64,000 nucleotides of DNA from Arthrobacter ipis (GCF_014694315.1 NZ_JAAOXD010000007.1:480082-544081); one strand, 5' to 3'. Positions 50,958 to 60,469 are shown, numbered from the stretch's first letter. The notes: generated from the letters alone by a model not told the origin. Numbers and translations: made by a program.

Positions 50958-52394
50958 TCAGCCGGCGTGCCGCGCCCCGAGCCGGGCTACCGCCAGTGCC
51001 AGCCACAGCTGCACCCGGTCCGCGGTGACGGAGGGGTCGTAGCCGGTGAGTTCGGTGATCTGCGCCAGCCGGTAACGGACCGTGTTGCGGTGGAGGGTGA
51101 GGGCCTCGGCGACGGCGGCAACGGAGCCGTTGCTGTTCAGGTAGCTCTCCAGCGTGGCCATCAGCTCGGCGCCATGGGCGGCATCGAAGCTCCGGAGCGG
51201 GTCCAGTGACTCGTTGGCCATGTCCGCCAGGGGCACGTCCTCGCTCGCCAGGAGCAGGGAGGTCAGGCTGAGCCGCTCGGGTTCATTCACCGGCAGCCCG
51301 TGGCTGGCTGCATCACGCGCCTCGAAGTAGCTCCAGCGCAGGCCGTTCGGCTTGGTGTACGCGCCGCCGATGCCGATGGTGGCGTGGATCCCGGCCTCGG
51401 CAAGGTGGTCGCTGAGGCTCCTGGCCATGGCCGTGGCGCCGCGTCCGTCGTCGGGCACCACAGTCACCAGGTCCTTTCCGACGACGGCGGTCACCGCGTT
51501 CTCCAACGCCTGCGGCAGTGAGGAGCTGACCAGCTGCTTGTGGTGCGCCTCGGAGCCGGCCAGAATCACCACATTCTTGCGCGTGCTGTTGATGCCCGTC
51601 CCGGCGAGACGGCGCTGTGCCTCGCTGGGGTCCAGGGTCCCGTGGATCACGTCCTCGAGCACCTGCCCGCAGAGCGCCCGCTCGGCCTGGCGCTGCTTGA
51701 CCATGTTGTTGAGCTCCACACTTATGAGGTTCTGCGCGTAGCCGATGATGCCGGAATCCTCGAACGGCTGCTTCACCCAAAGCGTGCAGGCATCGCGGCG
51801 CCCGGTGGGGATGGGGTAGGTGGTCCAGGAGTCCGCGGACGGCGGCTCGCCCCCGCTGTTGTACAGCTGGGCGGTGAACTGGGTCAGTGCGATCTCGGTG
51901 CGGAGCATGCCGCCCAGGTGCCGCAGGAGCTCGGCCAGGCCGCCGCCGGTCAGCAGCGCGCGGGCCAGGATCTGGTGCCCGGCGATCAGCCGCTCCAGCT
52001 TGGAGTAGTGGTCCGCGGACTGTGCGTCGGCCACGAGCTTGCTGATGGCAATAAAGGGAGTGCCGTATGGCACTTCGACCACCGGCAGCCCCCAGCGGTT
52101 GGCTTCAGCGATCAAAGCCGGGGGAACGGCGTCGTGCGAGAGCCCCACGCCGAACCCGATCCCCACGGCGCCGGCGCGCTGGACCTGGCGGACAAAGCGG
52201 CGCTGTTCGGGCGCACTTTTCATCCGCAGCCCGGTGGTCAGCACCAGTTCGCCGCCGTTGAGGAATCGCTGCGGGTCCTCCAGTTCGGTGACCGCAACCC
52301 AGCGGATGTCCTGGTGCGATGTGGTCTCCGCGAGGCTGGATTTCTTGAGTCCCAGAGACTGCACGGCCAGCAGCGCCGCGAGGGAAATTGCCAT
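50958..52394 (-). CDS. PucR-family transcriptional regulator
   Basis: A 478-residue regulator. The N-terminal PucR domain (RWVAVTELEDPQRFLNGGELVLTTGL) senses a small molecule. A GGDEF-like central domain follows, and the C-terminal HTH_30 is LESYLNSNGSVAAVAEALTLHRNTVRYRLAQITELTGYDP. It is divergent from the ALDH/gabT operon and is the likely activator of those genes, as for PucR/GabR-type regulators next to GABA genes in actinobacteria. Confidence 0.88.
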   Translation of the reverse strand: MAISLAALLAVQSLGLKKSSLAETTSHQDIRWVAVTELEDPQRFLNGGELVLTTGLRMKSAPEQRRFVRQVQRAGAVGIGFGVGLSHDAVPPALIAEANRWGLPVVEVPYGTPFIAISKLVADAQSADHYSKLERLIAGHQILARALLTGGGLAELLRHLGGMLRTEIALTQFTAQLYNSGGEPPSADSWTTYPIPTGRRDACTLWVKQPFEDSGIIGYAQNLISVELNNMVKQRQAERALCGQVLEDVIHGTLDPSEAQRRLAGTGINSTRKNVVILAGSEAHHKQLVSSSLPQALENAVTAVVGKDLVTVVPDDGRGATAMARSLSDHLAEAGIHATIGIGGAYTKPNGLRWSYFEARDAASHGLPVNEPERLSLTSLLLASEDVPLADMANESLDPLRSFDAAHGAELMATLESYLNSNGSVAAVAEALTLHRNTVRYRLAQITELTGYDPSVTADRVQLWLALAVARLGARHAG

Positions 52395-52536
52395 GGATCA
52401 AGGGTAGCGGGAGGCTGGCCGATCGCACTAAAGCGCCGGGCCGAGGGTGTGCAGGTGGCTATTCCCCGAGGTCTCAGGCTGGAATAGGCTCGAGTCAGCC
52501 GCATCACACTATTCAGGACGAAAGAGGTTGTACACC

Positions 52537-53967
52537 GTGGTTCAAACCTTGCAGAACTTCATCAACGGAGAGTTCGTCACGCCTGCGGGCACGGGCCTGA
52601 TCGACATCGTGAACCCCATGACCGGTGACGTCGTGGCCAAATCGCCCGTATCCGTGGAGGCCGACGTCGACGCCGCCATGGCCGCCGCCAAAGACGCCTT
52701 CAAGACCTGGAAGCACGTGACCCCCGGGCAGCGGCAGCTCATGCTGCTCAAGCTCGCCGACGCCATCGAGGCCAACAGCGACGAACTCGTCGCTGCCCAG
52801 CACCGCAACACCGGGCAGGTCCGTTCCCTGATCGCATCCGAGGAAGTGGCGGCCGGCGCCGACCAGCTGCGCTTCTTCGCCGGCGCCGCCCGCATCCTCG
52901 AAGGCAAGTCCGCCGGCGAGTACTTCGAAGGCCACACTTCCTTCGTCCGCCGCGAGCCGATCGGCGTCGTGGCCCAGGTGGCACCGTGGAACTACCCGTT
53001 CCTGATGGCCATCTGGAAGATCGGCCCCGCGCTCGCAGCCGGCAACACCGTGGTCCTGAAGCCGTCCGACACGACGCCCGAGTCCACCCTGGTCCTGGCC
53101 CGCCTGGCCGCGGACATCCTGCCGGCCGGCGTCCTGAACGTCATCCTCGGCACCGGGGAAACCGGCGCGCTGATGGTGGAGCACAAGGTGCCGGGCCTGG
53201 TGTCCATCACCGGATCCGTGCGTGCCGGCATCGCCGTCGCCTCGGGCGCCGCGAAGGGCCTCAAGCGCGCCCACCTGGAGCTCGGCGGCAAGGCCCCGGC
53301 CATCGTCTTCAAGGACGCCGACATCAAGAAGAGCGCCGCGGCCATCGCCGAGTTCGCGTTCTTCAACGCCGGCCAGGACTGCACGGCCATTACACGAGTG
53401 CTGGTGGAGGATTCGGTGCACGACGACGTCGTGGCGGCCATGGTGGAGCACACCAAGACCCTGCACACCGGCTCCCAGAACGACGAGGACAACTACTTCG
53501 GTCCGCTGAACAACGTCAACCACTTCAAGGCGGTCAGCTCTGTGGTGGACTCGCTGCCGGTGCACTGCCGGATCGAAACCGGCGGCCACCGCGCGGGGGA
53601 GAAGGGGTTCTTCTTTGAGCCCACCATCGTTACCGGTGCCAAGCAGACGGACGACATCGTGCAGAAGGAAACGTTCGGCCCGGTCATCACCGTCCAGAAG
53701 TTCAGCACAGAGGCCGAAGCCGTGGAGCTGGCCAACGACGTGGAATACGCCCTGGCCTCCAGCGTCTGGACCAGCGACCACGGCACGGCAATGCGCCTGA
53801 GTCGGGACCTGGACTTCGGTGCGGTCTGGATCAACACGCACATTCTCCTCACCGCCGAAATGCCCCACGGCGGCTTCAAACAGTCCGGCTACGGCAAGGA
53901 CCTCTCCATGTACGGCGTCGAGGACTACACGCGCATCAAGCACGTCATGTCCGCCCTTGATGCTTAA
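52537..53967 (+). CDS. Gamma-aminobutyraldehyde dehydrogenase family (ALDH)
   Basis: A 476-residue aldehyde dehydrogenase: QVAPWNYPFLMAIWKIGPALAAGNTVVLKPSD, SITGSVRAGIAVA, the catalytic Glu in HLELGGKAP and Cys at about 283 in FNAGQDCTAITR. The NAGQDC and WINTHI context is that of aminobutyraldehyde/betaine-aldehyde dehydrogenases. With gabT next door it would oxidise aminobutyraldehyde to GABA or succinate semialdehyde to succinate. The GTG at 52537 has AGAGG upstream; the longer open frame does not fit homology. Confidence 0.85.
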   Translation: MVQTLQNFINGEFVTPAGTGLIDIVNPMTGDVVAKSPVSVEADVDAAMAAAKDAFKTWKHVTPGQRQLMLLKLADAIEANSDELVAAQHRNTGQVRSLIASEEVAAGADQLRFFAGAARILEGKSAGEYFEGHTSFVRREPIGVVAQVAPWNYPFLMAIWKIGPALAAGNTVVLKPSDTTPESTLVLARLAADILPAGVLNVILGTGETGALMVEHKVPGLVSITGSVRAGIAVASGAAKGLKRAHLELGGKAPAIVFKDADIKKSAAAIAEFAFFNAGQDCTAITRVLVEDSVHDDVVAAMVEHTKTLHTGSQNDEDNYFGPLNNVNHFKAVSSVVDSLPVHCRIETGGHRAGEKGFFFEPTIVTGAKQTDDIVQKETFGPVITVQKFSTEAEAVELANDVEYALASSVWTSDHGTAMRLSRDLDFGAVWINTHILLTAEMPHGGFKQSGYGKDLSMYGVEDYTRIKHVMSALDA

Positions 53968-54055
53968 TCCTCACCGGCGCCCTAACCTCGCTCCGCTTCG
54001 GCCAGGGAACCCTGCCGGCGTGGTCCCACTCTCCGCAGTAAAGAAGGCTAACTCC

Positions 54056-55411
54056 ATGACTACCACCGCCAACGAAATCGTCTACCGCCTCGAGCAGAAG
54101 CGCCGCGTCCAGGCCGACTTCCCGGGCCCCAAGTCCGTGGCCCTGACCGAACGCCGCAGGGCAGTGGTCGCCGCGGGCGTTGCTTCCAGCGTTCCCGTTT
54201 ACGTCGCAGACGCCGACGGCGGCATCATCCATGACGTCGACGGCAACTCGTTCATCGACCTCGGCTCGGGCATCGCGGTGACCAGCGTCGGCGCGTCCGA
54301 TCCCGCCGTCGTCGGTGCCGTCAAGGAGGCCGTGGAGCACTTCACCCACACCTGCTTCATGGTCACCCCGTACGAGGGCTACGTCGCGGTTGCCGAGCAG
54401 CTGAACAAGCTCACCCCGGGCAGCCACGAGAAGCGCACCGTCCTCTTCAACTCGGGCGCCGAAGCCGTGGAAAACGCCATCAAGGTGGCCCGCCTGGCCA
54501 CCGGCCGGGACGCCGTCGTCGCGTTCGACCACGCCTACCACGGCCGCACCAACCTGACCATGGCGCTGACGGCCAAGGCCATGCCGTACAAGACCAACTT
54601 CGGCCCGTTCGCGCCCGAGGTCTACCGCATGCCCATGAGCTACCCGTTCCGTGAGGAAAACCCGGAGATCACCGGTGCCGAGGCCGCCAAGCGCGCCATC
54701 ACCGCGATCGAGAAGCAGATCGGCGGCGACCAGGTGGCCGCCATCATCATCGAACCGATCCAGGGCGAGGGCGGCTTCATCGTCCCGGCCGAAGGCTTCC
54801 TGCCGGCGCTGTCCGCCTGGGCCAAGGAAAAGGGCATCGTGTTCATCGCGGATGAGGTCCAGTCCGGCTTCTGCCGCACCGGCGAATGGTTCGCCGTGGA
54901 CCACGAAGGCATCGTTCCGGACATCATCACCATGGCCAAGGGCATCGCCGGCGGCATGCCGCTGTCCGCCATCACCGGCCGGGCCGACCTGCTCGACGCC
55001 GTCCACCCGGGCGGCCTCGGCGGCACCTACGGCGGCAACCCGGTGGCCTGCGCCGCCGCGCTGGCCTCCATCGGCTCCATGCAGGAGTACGACCTCAACG
55101 CCCGCGCCAAGCACATCGAGGACCTGTCCTTCGGCAAGCTGCGCGAGCTCGCTGAAGAAGTTTCTGTGATCGGCGACATCCGTGGCCGCGGCGCGATGCT
55201 GGCCATCGAGCTGGTCCAGGCTGGTTCGAAGGAACCGAACCCGGAGCTGACCAAGGCCGTTGCCGCCGCCTGCCTCAAGGAAGGCGTCATCATCCTGACC
55301 TGCGGAACCTACGGCAACGTCATCCGCCTGCTGCCGCCGCTGGTGATCAGCGACGAGTTGCTGTTGGACGGCCTGGAGGTACTCGCCGCGGCCATCAAGG
55401 CCAACGCATAG
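54056..55411 (+). CDS. gabT: 4-aminobutyrate aminotransferase
   Basis: A 451-residue class III PLP aminotransferase. Key segments: NSGAEAVENAIKVAR, FDHAYHGRTNLTMALT, IIIEPIQGEGGFIVPAEGF, FIADEVQSGFCRTGEWFA and the PLP lysine in TMAKGIAGGMPLSAITG at about 295. It converts GABA and 2-oxoglutarate to succinate semialdehyde and glutamate. AGAAGG precedes the ATG. It follows the ALDH by 88 bases; together they form the GABA/putrescine operon beside the PucR regulator. Confidence 0.92.
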   Translation: MTTTANEIVYRLEQKRRVQADFPGPKSVALTERRRAVVAAGVASSVPVYVADADGGIIHDVDGNSFIDLGSGIAVTSVGASDPAVVGAVKEAVEHFTHTCFMVTPYEGYVAVAEQLNKLTPGSHEKRTVLFNSGAEAVENAIKVARLATGRDAVVAFDHAYHGRTNLTMALTAKAMPYKTNFGPFAPEVYRMPMSYPFREENPEITGAEAAKRAITAIEKQIGGDQVAAIIIEPIQGEGGFIVPAEGFLPALSAWAKEKGIVFIADEVQSGFCRTGEWFAVDHEGIVPDIITMAKGIAGGMPLSAITGRADLLDAVHPGGLGGTYGGNPVACAAALASIGSMQEYDLNARAKHIEDLSFGKLRELAEEVSVIGDIRGRGAMLAIELVQAGSKEPNPELTKAVAAACLKEGVIILTCGTYGNVIRLLPPLVISDELLLDGLEVLAAAIKANA

Positions 55412-55426
55412 TTCTCTCCTTCTTTA

Positions 55427-55489
55427 GCGCGAACTGGCAGGTAATGCCCTCAAAACGCCAGGAACAGGGCATTAGCTGCCAGTTCGCGC
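55427..55489. repeat. Palindromic repeat family D, copy 1
   Basis: GCGCGAACTGGCAG and CTGCCAGTTCGCGC are perfect arms; inner arms AATGCCCT and AGGGCATT enclose CAAAACGCCAGGAAC. It lies 15 bases after gabT. Confidence 0.9.
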
Positions 55490-55501
55490 GGGGGACGTAC
55501 G

Positions 55502-55545
55502 ACGACGGCGGGCCGGGTACCAAAAGGTGCCCGGCCCGCCGTCGT
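55502..55545 (+). terminator. Strong hairpin after gabT
   Basis: ACGACGGCGGGCCGGGTACC pairs with GGTGCCCGGCCCGCCGTCGT around AAAA, with one mismatch in 20. It has no U tail but is very stable, next to repeat D1. Confidence 0.65.
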
Positions 55546-55714
55546 TCTCGCCGCCGTCGTACTCCCTGCTGCGTTCCCGCCTCCCTGTAGCGTTCCCGCC
55601 CACTCACGCGAGCGCCGCGGTAGAGTCATCCTCACCACTGCACTTCACGCCGCAGGCCGGTGAGCGCCGCCGCGATCCGGGCGCCGGTCTGCACTACCCA
55701 AAGAGGGGTTTCGC

Positions 55715-56581
55715 ATGCGATACGTAGTCGGCTACACACCCACAGAGCGCGGCGCGGACGCCGTCGCCCTGGCCACGTCACTGGCCCTGGCCCAAGGCGC
55801 CGAACTGGATCTGGTGTATGTGGTGAAGCCGGGCACGCCGTACGTGGCCCTGAACCCGGAGGGCAGCCGCGTCAGCGCCGCGGAGCAGCAGGTGCTGACG
55901 GCGGAACGGGAGGGCCTGGCCCTCGTTCCGCAAGGGTTGCCCGCGAAATTCCATGTGCGCGAAGCCGATTCCTTCGCCGGAGGGCTTATCGATGCGGCGG
56001 TGGAGTTTGGGGCGGGCCTCATCGCCGTGGGCGCCGCCAGCGCCGGCCTGTTCAAGCGCTACACGGTAGGGTCCGTGGCGAACGCGCTGCTGCACGCCTC
56101 ACCGATCCCGGTGGCACTCGCGCCGCGCGGCTACCAGCGGACGGCACCTGTCACCCGGCTCACCTTGGCCGTCGGGCAGCGGGCCGGGGCCGAGGCGGCA
56201 ATCGAGACGGCGATCAGGGCAGCTAAGCGGCGGGGTGTGCCGCTGCGCCTGGTGTCGCTGGTGGAGCTCGACGCCGCCGGTGACGCCGGGGAGGCCATCA
56301 ACGCCGCGCACATCCACGCGAACACCGTCCTGACGGCCGCATCGGGGAAGGTGCCCGCCGGTCACGAGGTCGGCGTCGCAGTGGCCCATGGCCGCACCAT
56401 CGAGGAAGCCATCGACGGCCTCGAATGGGACGACGGCGAGATCCTCATCGTGGGGTCCTCACGCCTGGCCGAGAAGAACCGCATGTTCCTCGGCAGCACG
56501 GCCAACAAGGTGCTGCGGGCCCTGCCGGTTCCCATGGTGGTTGTGCCGCGCGACTACAACCGCGAGGACTCGGCCCCCTGA
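55715..56581 (+). CDS. Universal stress protein, tandem UspA domains
   Basis: A 288-residue protein of two Usp domains. Domain 1 (1-140) has VVGYTPTERGADAV and VGAASAGLFKRYTVGSVANALLHASPIPVALAP; domain 2 has LTLAVGQRAGAEA and VGSSRLAEKNRMFLGSTANKVLRALPVPMVVVP. The G-2X-G-9X-G(S/T) type ATP-binding loop is seen in domain 2. It probably binds nucleotide and acts in stress or dormancy. AGAGGGG precedes the ATG. It lies between family-D repeats. Confidence 0.9.
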   Translation: MRYVVGYTPTERGADAVALATSLALAQGAELDLVYVVKPGTPYVALNPEGSRVSAAEQQVLTAEREGLALVPQGLPAKFHVREADSFAGGLIDAAVEFGAGLIAVGAASAGLFKRYTVGSVANALLHASPIPVALAPRGYQRTAPVTRLTLAVGQRAGAEAAIETAIRAAKRRGVPLRLVSLVELDAAGDAGEAINAAHIHANTVLTAASGKVPAGHEVGVAVAHGRTIEEAIDGLEWDDGEILIVGSSRLAEKNRMFLGSTANKVLRALPVPMVVVPRDYNREDSAP

Positions 56582-56597
56582 TGGGTCCTGCCGTTCC

Positions 56598-56654
56598 AAG
56601 CGCGAACGGACAGTTGCGGCCCCGCCGCGGGGGCTTAAGTGTCCGTTCGCGCTT
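56598..56654. repeat. Palindromic repeat family D, copy 2 (supplies the rarD stop)
   Basis: AAGCGCGAACGGACA and TGTCCGTTCGCGCTT are perfect 15-base arms; the centre has GCGGCCCCGCCGCGGGGGC. The rarD stop (TAA at 56637-56635) and its last six residues lie in this repeat. Confidence 0.9.
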
Positions 56655-57717
56655 CCCTGCGAGCGAGGCGCTTGGCCGCCGAGCTCTTCCGCGTCGCCGC
56701 CAGCATGTCCACTGTGAGGACCAGCAGGGCGAGCCACACGACGCCGAAGCCGATCCACCGGTCCAGCGTCATGGCCTCCCGGAACACCACCAGGGCGACG
56801 ATGAACTGCAGCACCGGTGCGAAGTACTGCAGCAGCCCGATGGTGGTCATGGGCAGCCGGCGCGCCGATGCGCCGAAGAACACCAGGGGAACGGCCGTGA
56901 TGACGCCGGACGCCAGGAGCAGCCAAAAGTGCCCCGGTCCGTGGGTGGTCAAAGAAGCAGTGCCGCTTGCCGCGAGGAAAATCATGGTGGCCGCGGCCAG
57001 GGGAGCGAGGACGATGGTCTCCACGGTGAGGCTGGTGACGGCGTCGGCACGCGGCCCCACCCGCTTCTTCACGAAGCCGTACAGGCCGAAGCTGACGGCC
57101 AGGGTCAGGGCTATCCACGGCAGTTTCCCGTAGGACACAGTCAGCACCCCGACGGCGATGAAACCGATTCCGACGGCGGCCCACTGCAGCGGCCGGAGCG
57201 TCTCCTTCAGGACGAAGACACCGAGGAGGACGGACACGAGCGGGTTGATGAAGTAGCCAAGGGAGGCCTCGACCGCCTGGCCGGTGGTGACACCGTACGT
57301 GTACGTCAGCCAGTTCACCGCGATGAGGCCGGCGGCAAGCGCCAACGTTCCGAGGATGGCGCGGTTCCGCAGGGCAGCGCCGAGGACGCGCCACGCCCTG
57401 GTCACCGTGATCAGGAGGGCACAGAAGATCAGGGACCAGACCACCCGGTTGGCCACAATTTCCACGGCACCGGCGGGCTGCAGAACGAAGAAGTACAGCG
57501 GAAGCAGCCCCCACAGGCCGTAAGCGCCAATGCCGAACAGGATTCCCGGCGTCGTCTCCTTGTCCACCGCCTTGGGTGCGCCAGGCAAACCGGGTGCGCC
57601 GGGCGAACCGGGCGCCCCAGGCCTGCCGGAGGTCACGCCCGGAGGCGCGGCGCCGGGTGTTGGGGCAGTCGGAACAGCGGAGGAGACGAATCCGTCGGGG
57701 TTAGGCACAAGTCCCAT
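56635..57717 (-). CDS. rarD: RarD-type EamA/DMT transporter
   Basis: A 360-residue membrane protein with about ten helices: GILFGIGAYGLWGLLPLYFFVL, NWLTYTYGVTTGQAVEASLGYFINPL, LYGFVKKRVG and GLLQYFAPVLQFIVALVVF are RarD motifs. An unusual N-terminal tail of about 50 residues includes a collagen-like GRPGAPGSPGAPGLPGAP. The last residues (EARTDT) and the stop come from palindromic repeat D2. The family exports metabolites; the substrate is unknown. The ribosome binding site is AGGA. Confidence 0.85.
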   Translation of the reverse strand: MGLVPNPDGFVSSAVPTAPTPGAAPPGVTSGRPGAPGSPGAPGLPGAPKAVDKETTPGILFGIGAYGLWGLLPLYFFVLQPAGAVEIVANRVVWSLIFCALLITVTRAWRVLGAALRNRAILGTLALAAGLIAVNWLTYTYGVTTGQAVEASLGYFINPLVSVLLGVFVLKETLRPLQWAAVGIGFIAVGVLTVSYGKLPWIALTLAVSFGLYGFVKKRVGPRADAVTSLTVETIVLAPLAAATMIFLAASGTASLTTHGPGHFWLLLASGVITAVPLVFFGASARRLPMTTIGLLQYFAPVLQFIVALVVFREAMTLDRWIGFGVVWLALLVLTVDMLAATRKSSAAKRLARREARTDT

Positions 57718-57800
57718 AACACCATCCTAAGGAGCGGTATTCCGCCTGATACCATCCAAAAGCTGCCTGCGGAAACGAATTAGTCAGTAGGCTTGCCATT

Positions 57801-57836
57801 ATGAGTACGACTCACCGCAGGGCGCCGGCCCGATGA
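57801..57836 (+). CDS. Possible 11-codon leader ORF before topoisomerase IB
   Basis: ATG at 57801 opens a tiny frame (MSTTHRRAPAR) whose TGA overlaps the topoisomerase ATG as ATGA. TAGGCT at 57788-57793 could be a -10 box placing the transcript start at this ATG. If so, the leader ORF would couple translation to the topoisomerase. Not proven. Confidence 0.35.
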   Translation: MSTTHRRAPAR

Positions 57837-58831
57837 GGCTCCGCCACAGCAACGCCTCCGGTCATGGTTACCGCAGGGTGCGGGCTGGCACCGGGTTCAG
57901 TTACAGGGACCTGGACGGCTCCACGCTGCCGCCCGGTCCGGTCCGCGACCGGCTGGAAAGCATCGGCATTCCGCCCGCGTGGACGGACGTGTGGATAGCG
58001 CCCTTCGAGAACGGGCATATCCAGGCCACCGGACTGGATGCCGTGGGCCGCCGGCAGTACATCTACCATCCGGAGTGGCGCGAACGGAAGGACCGCGTGA
58101 AATTCAACCGCGCCCTCCAGCTCGCCGAGTCGCTGCCCACCGCCCGCCGGCTGGTCACCATGGATCTGAGGTCCGACGGCTTCACCCGCGAGCGCGTTTT
58201 GGCCGCGGCCTTCAGGCTGCTGGACAGCGGCTCCCTGCGGGTAGGGTCAGAGCGGTACACGAACGAGAACGGCAGCCATGGGCTCGCCACCCTGCTCTGC
58301 GCCCACGTCCGTGTCCGCAAGGAATGCCTGCACCTCACTTTCCCGGCCAAGAGCGGCAAAACCTGGGAGTCCCGCATCGATGACCCCGACCTGGCAACTC
58401 TGGCCCAGGCCCTCAAACGGCGCGGCGGCAACGCGCGGCTGCTGGCCTACAAGAACGGCAGGACGTGGCACCCGGTGACTAGCGCCGACATCAACGGCTA
58501 CGTCAAGGAACGCACCGGCGACGACTTCACCGCAAAGGATTTCCGCACCCTGCGCGGCACCGTCGCGGCCGCCGTCAGTCTGGCCAGGAGCGGCCCGCAG
58601 AAAACCGAGGGGAAACGGAAGCGTGCCATCAGCGTCGCCATGATGGAGGCGGCAGCGGTGCTGGGCAACACGCCCTCGATCGCCCGCAAGAGCTACGTGG
58701 ACCCCCGGCTGCTGGACCACTTCGCAGCCGGGGAGACCATCGACCCGAAGCGCCTGGACTCGGCGGAGTCGGAACTGCGGGCACTGATGTACCGCGAAGG
58801 CGACGTGGTGGACCTGCGCAAGAGCGGCTGA
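57833..58831 (+). CDS. DNA topoisomerase IB (poxvirus-type)
   Basis: A 332-residue type IB enzyme. GFSYRDLDGSTLP and PPAWTDVWIAP start the N-terminal domain. RQYIYHPEWRERKDRVKF, the catalytic Arg/Lys regions, FTAKDFRTLRGTVAAA, and the nucleophile Tyr in NTPSIARKSYVDPRLL complete the active site. It relaxes supercoils by a 3'-phosphotyrosine intermediate. The ATG overlaps the end of a tiny leader frame. Monocistronic. Confidence 0.9.
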   Translation: MRLRHSNASGHGYRRVRAGTGFSYRDLDGSTLPPGPVRDRLESIGIPPAWTDVWIAPFENGHIQATGLDAVGRRQYIYHPEWRERKDRVKFNRALQLAESLPTARRLVTMDLRSDGFTRERVLAAAFRLLDSGSLRVGSERYTNENGSHGLATLLCAHVRVRKECLHLTFPAKSGKTWESRIDDPDLATLAQALKRRGGNARLLAYKNGRTWHPVTSADINGYVKERTGDDFTAKDFRTLRGTVAAAVSLARSGPQKTEGKRKRAISVAMMEAAAVLGNTPSIARKSYVDPRLLDHFAAGETIDPKRLDSAESELRALMYREGDVVDLRKSG

Positions 58832-59022
58832 CTGGCGCGGGGCGGGGCCGGCTGTGGGCCGGTCCGGCTGAGGCGGCGCTGGCCCTTGGCATGCGCACCG
58901 GGGAAGCCAGGCGTCACGCACCGCCGTGCGCCGTCACGGGTGGGCCGCCCGGCCGGGCGGACAATTAGAATTGAAAACTGCGCGCCGGTGGGGCGCGGTC
59001 TCCCGTTCCGGAAGGGCTTACG

Positions 59023-60468
59023 GTGTCCAACACAGCTGAATCCACGGCCAAGCGCCCGCTCCGTGTCGCGATCGTCGGCGCCGGACCCGCAGGCGTCTAT
59101 GCCGCGGACATCCTGACCAAGTCCAACGAGGTCAAGGACGGCGACTTCGAGGTCAGCATCGACCTCTTCGAGGCCTACCCGGCACCCTACGGCCTGATCC
59201 GCTACGGCGTGGCCCCCGACCATCCGCGCATCAAGGGCATCGTCAATGCCCTGCACAAAGTCCTGGACCGCGGAGACATCCGGTTCCTGGGAAACGTCAC
59301 CTACGGCCGGGACCTGACGCTGCACGACTTCCGCGCCTTCTACGACGCCGTCATCTTCTCCACCGGCGCCATCAAGGATGCCGAAATGGACATCCCCGGC
59401 ATCGACCTCGAAGGCTCCTTCGGAGCCGCCGACTTCGTGTCCTGGTACGACGGCCACCCCGACGTTCCGCGGGACTGGCCGCTGGATGCCAAGGAAATAG
59501 CCGTGATCGGCAACGGCAACGTGGCCCTGGACGTGGCCCGGATGCTCGTGAAGCACGCCGACGAACTGCTCGTCACTGAGATCCCGGACAACGTCTACCA
59601 GGGCCTGAAGAACTCGCCGGTCACCGACGTCCACGTCTTCGGCCGCCGCGGCCCCGCCCAGGTGAAGTTCACCCCGCTGGAGCTGCGCGAGCTCAGCCAC
59701 GCCCGCGACGTCGACATTGTGCTGTACCCGGAGGACTTCGAATTCGACGAGGCCTCCGACGACGCGATCCGCAGCAACAACCAGACCAAGACCATGGTGA
59801 ACACCATGACCAACTGGCTCGTCGAGGAGCACGCAGAGGCCGAGCAGCCGTCGTCGCGCCGCCTGCACCTGCACTTCCTGCACAGCCCGGTCGAGATCTA
59901 TGGGAGCGACAGCGACGACGGCGGGTCCGGCAAGGTTGCCGGCATCAAGTTCGAGCGCATGCAGTTGGACGGCACCGGCAACGTCAAAGGCACAGGGGAG
60001 TTCATCGACTACCCGGTGCAGGCCGTGTACCGCGCCATCGGCTACCACGGCTCCGCGCTGGACGAATTGGAATACGACGCCAAGCGCGGGGTCATCCCCA
60101 ACGAGGGCGGCCGCGTCCTGGACGCCGACGGGAACCCCGTCCCCGGCATCTACACCACCGGCTGGATCAAGCGCGGCCCGGTCGGCCTGATCGGGCACAC
60201 GAAGGGCGACGCCCTGGAGACCATCGGCTTCCTCCTCGAGGACCGTCTCACCCTGCCGCCGGCGCAGAACCCGGACCCGCAGGCGATCATCGACCTGCTG
60301 GAGGAGCGCGGCATCGAGTACACCACGTGGGAAGGCTGGAACAAGCTGAACGCCCACGAGGCAGCCCTGGGCGCCTCGTGGACGGAAGCCGCCGCGTCGG
60401 ACGGCGTCGTGCGCGAACGCGTCAAGGTGGTGCCGCGCGAGGAGATGATCCAGATCTCCCGCGCCTAG
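59023..60468 (+). CDS. NADPH-ferredoxin reductase, FprA-like
   Basis: A 481-residue flavoprotein of the adrenodoxin-reductase type. The FAD site is VAIVGAGPAGVYAADIL and the NADP site IGNGNVALDVARML; FEAYPAPYGLIRYGVAPDHPRIKGI and VFGRRGPAQVKFTPLEL are FprA-specific. It moves electrons between NADPH and ferredoxins, serving cytochromes P450 or Fe-S biogenesis. The GTG start has GAAGGG upstream. Repeat A3 follows the stop at once. Confidence 0.9.
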   Translation: MSNTAESTAKRPLRVAIVGAGPAGVYAADILTKSNEVKDGDFEVSIDLFEAYPAPYGLIRYGVAPDHPRIKGIVNALHKVLDRGDIRFLGNVTYGRDLTLHDFRAFYDAVIFSTGAIKDAEMDIPGIDLEGSFGAADFVSWYDGHPDVPRDWPLDAKEIAVIGNGNVALDVARMLVKHADELLVTEIPDNVYQGLKNSPVTDVHVFGRRGPAQVKFTPLELRELSHARDVDIVLYPEDFEFDEASDDAIRSNNQTKTMVNTMTNWLVEEHAEAEQPSSRRLHLHFLHSPVEIYGSDSDDGGSGKVAGIKFERMQLDGTGNVKGTGEFIDYPVQAVYRAIGYHGSALDELEYDAKRGVIPNEGGRVLDADGNPVPGIYTTGWIKRGPVGLIGHTKGDALETIGFLLEDRLTLPPAQNPDPQAIIDLLEERGIEYTTWEGWNKLNAHEAALGASWTEAAASDGVVRERVKVVPREEMIQISRA

Positions 60469-60469
60469 G

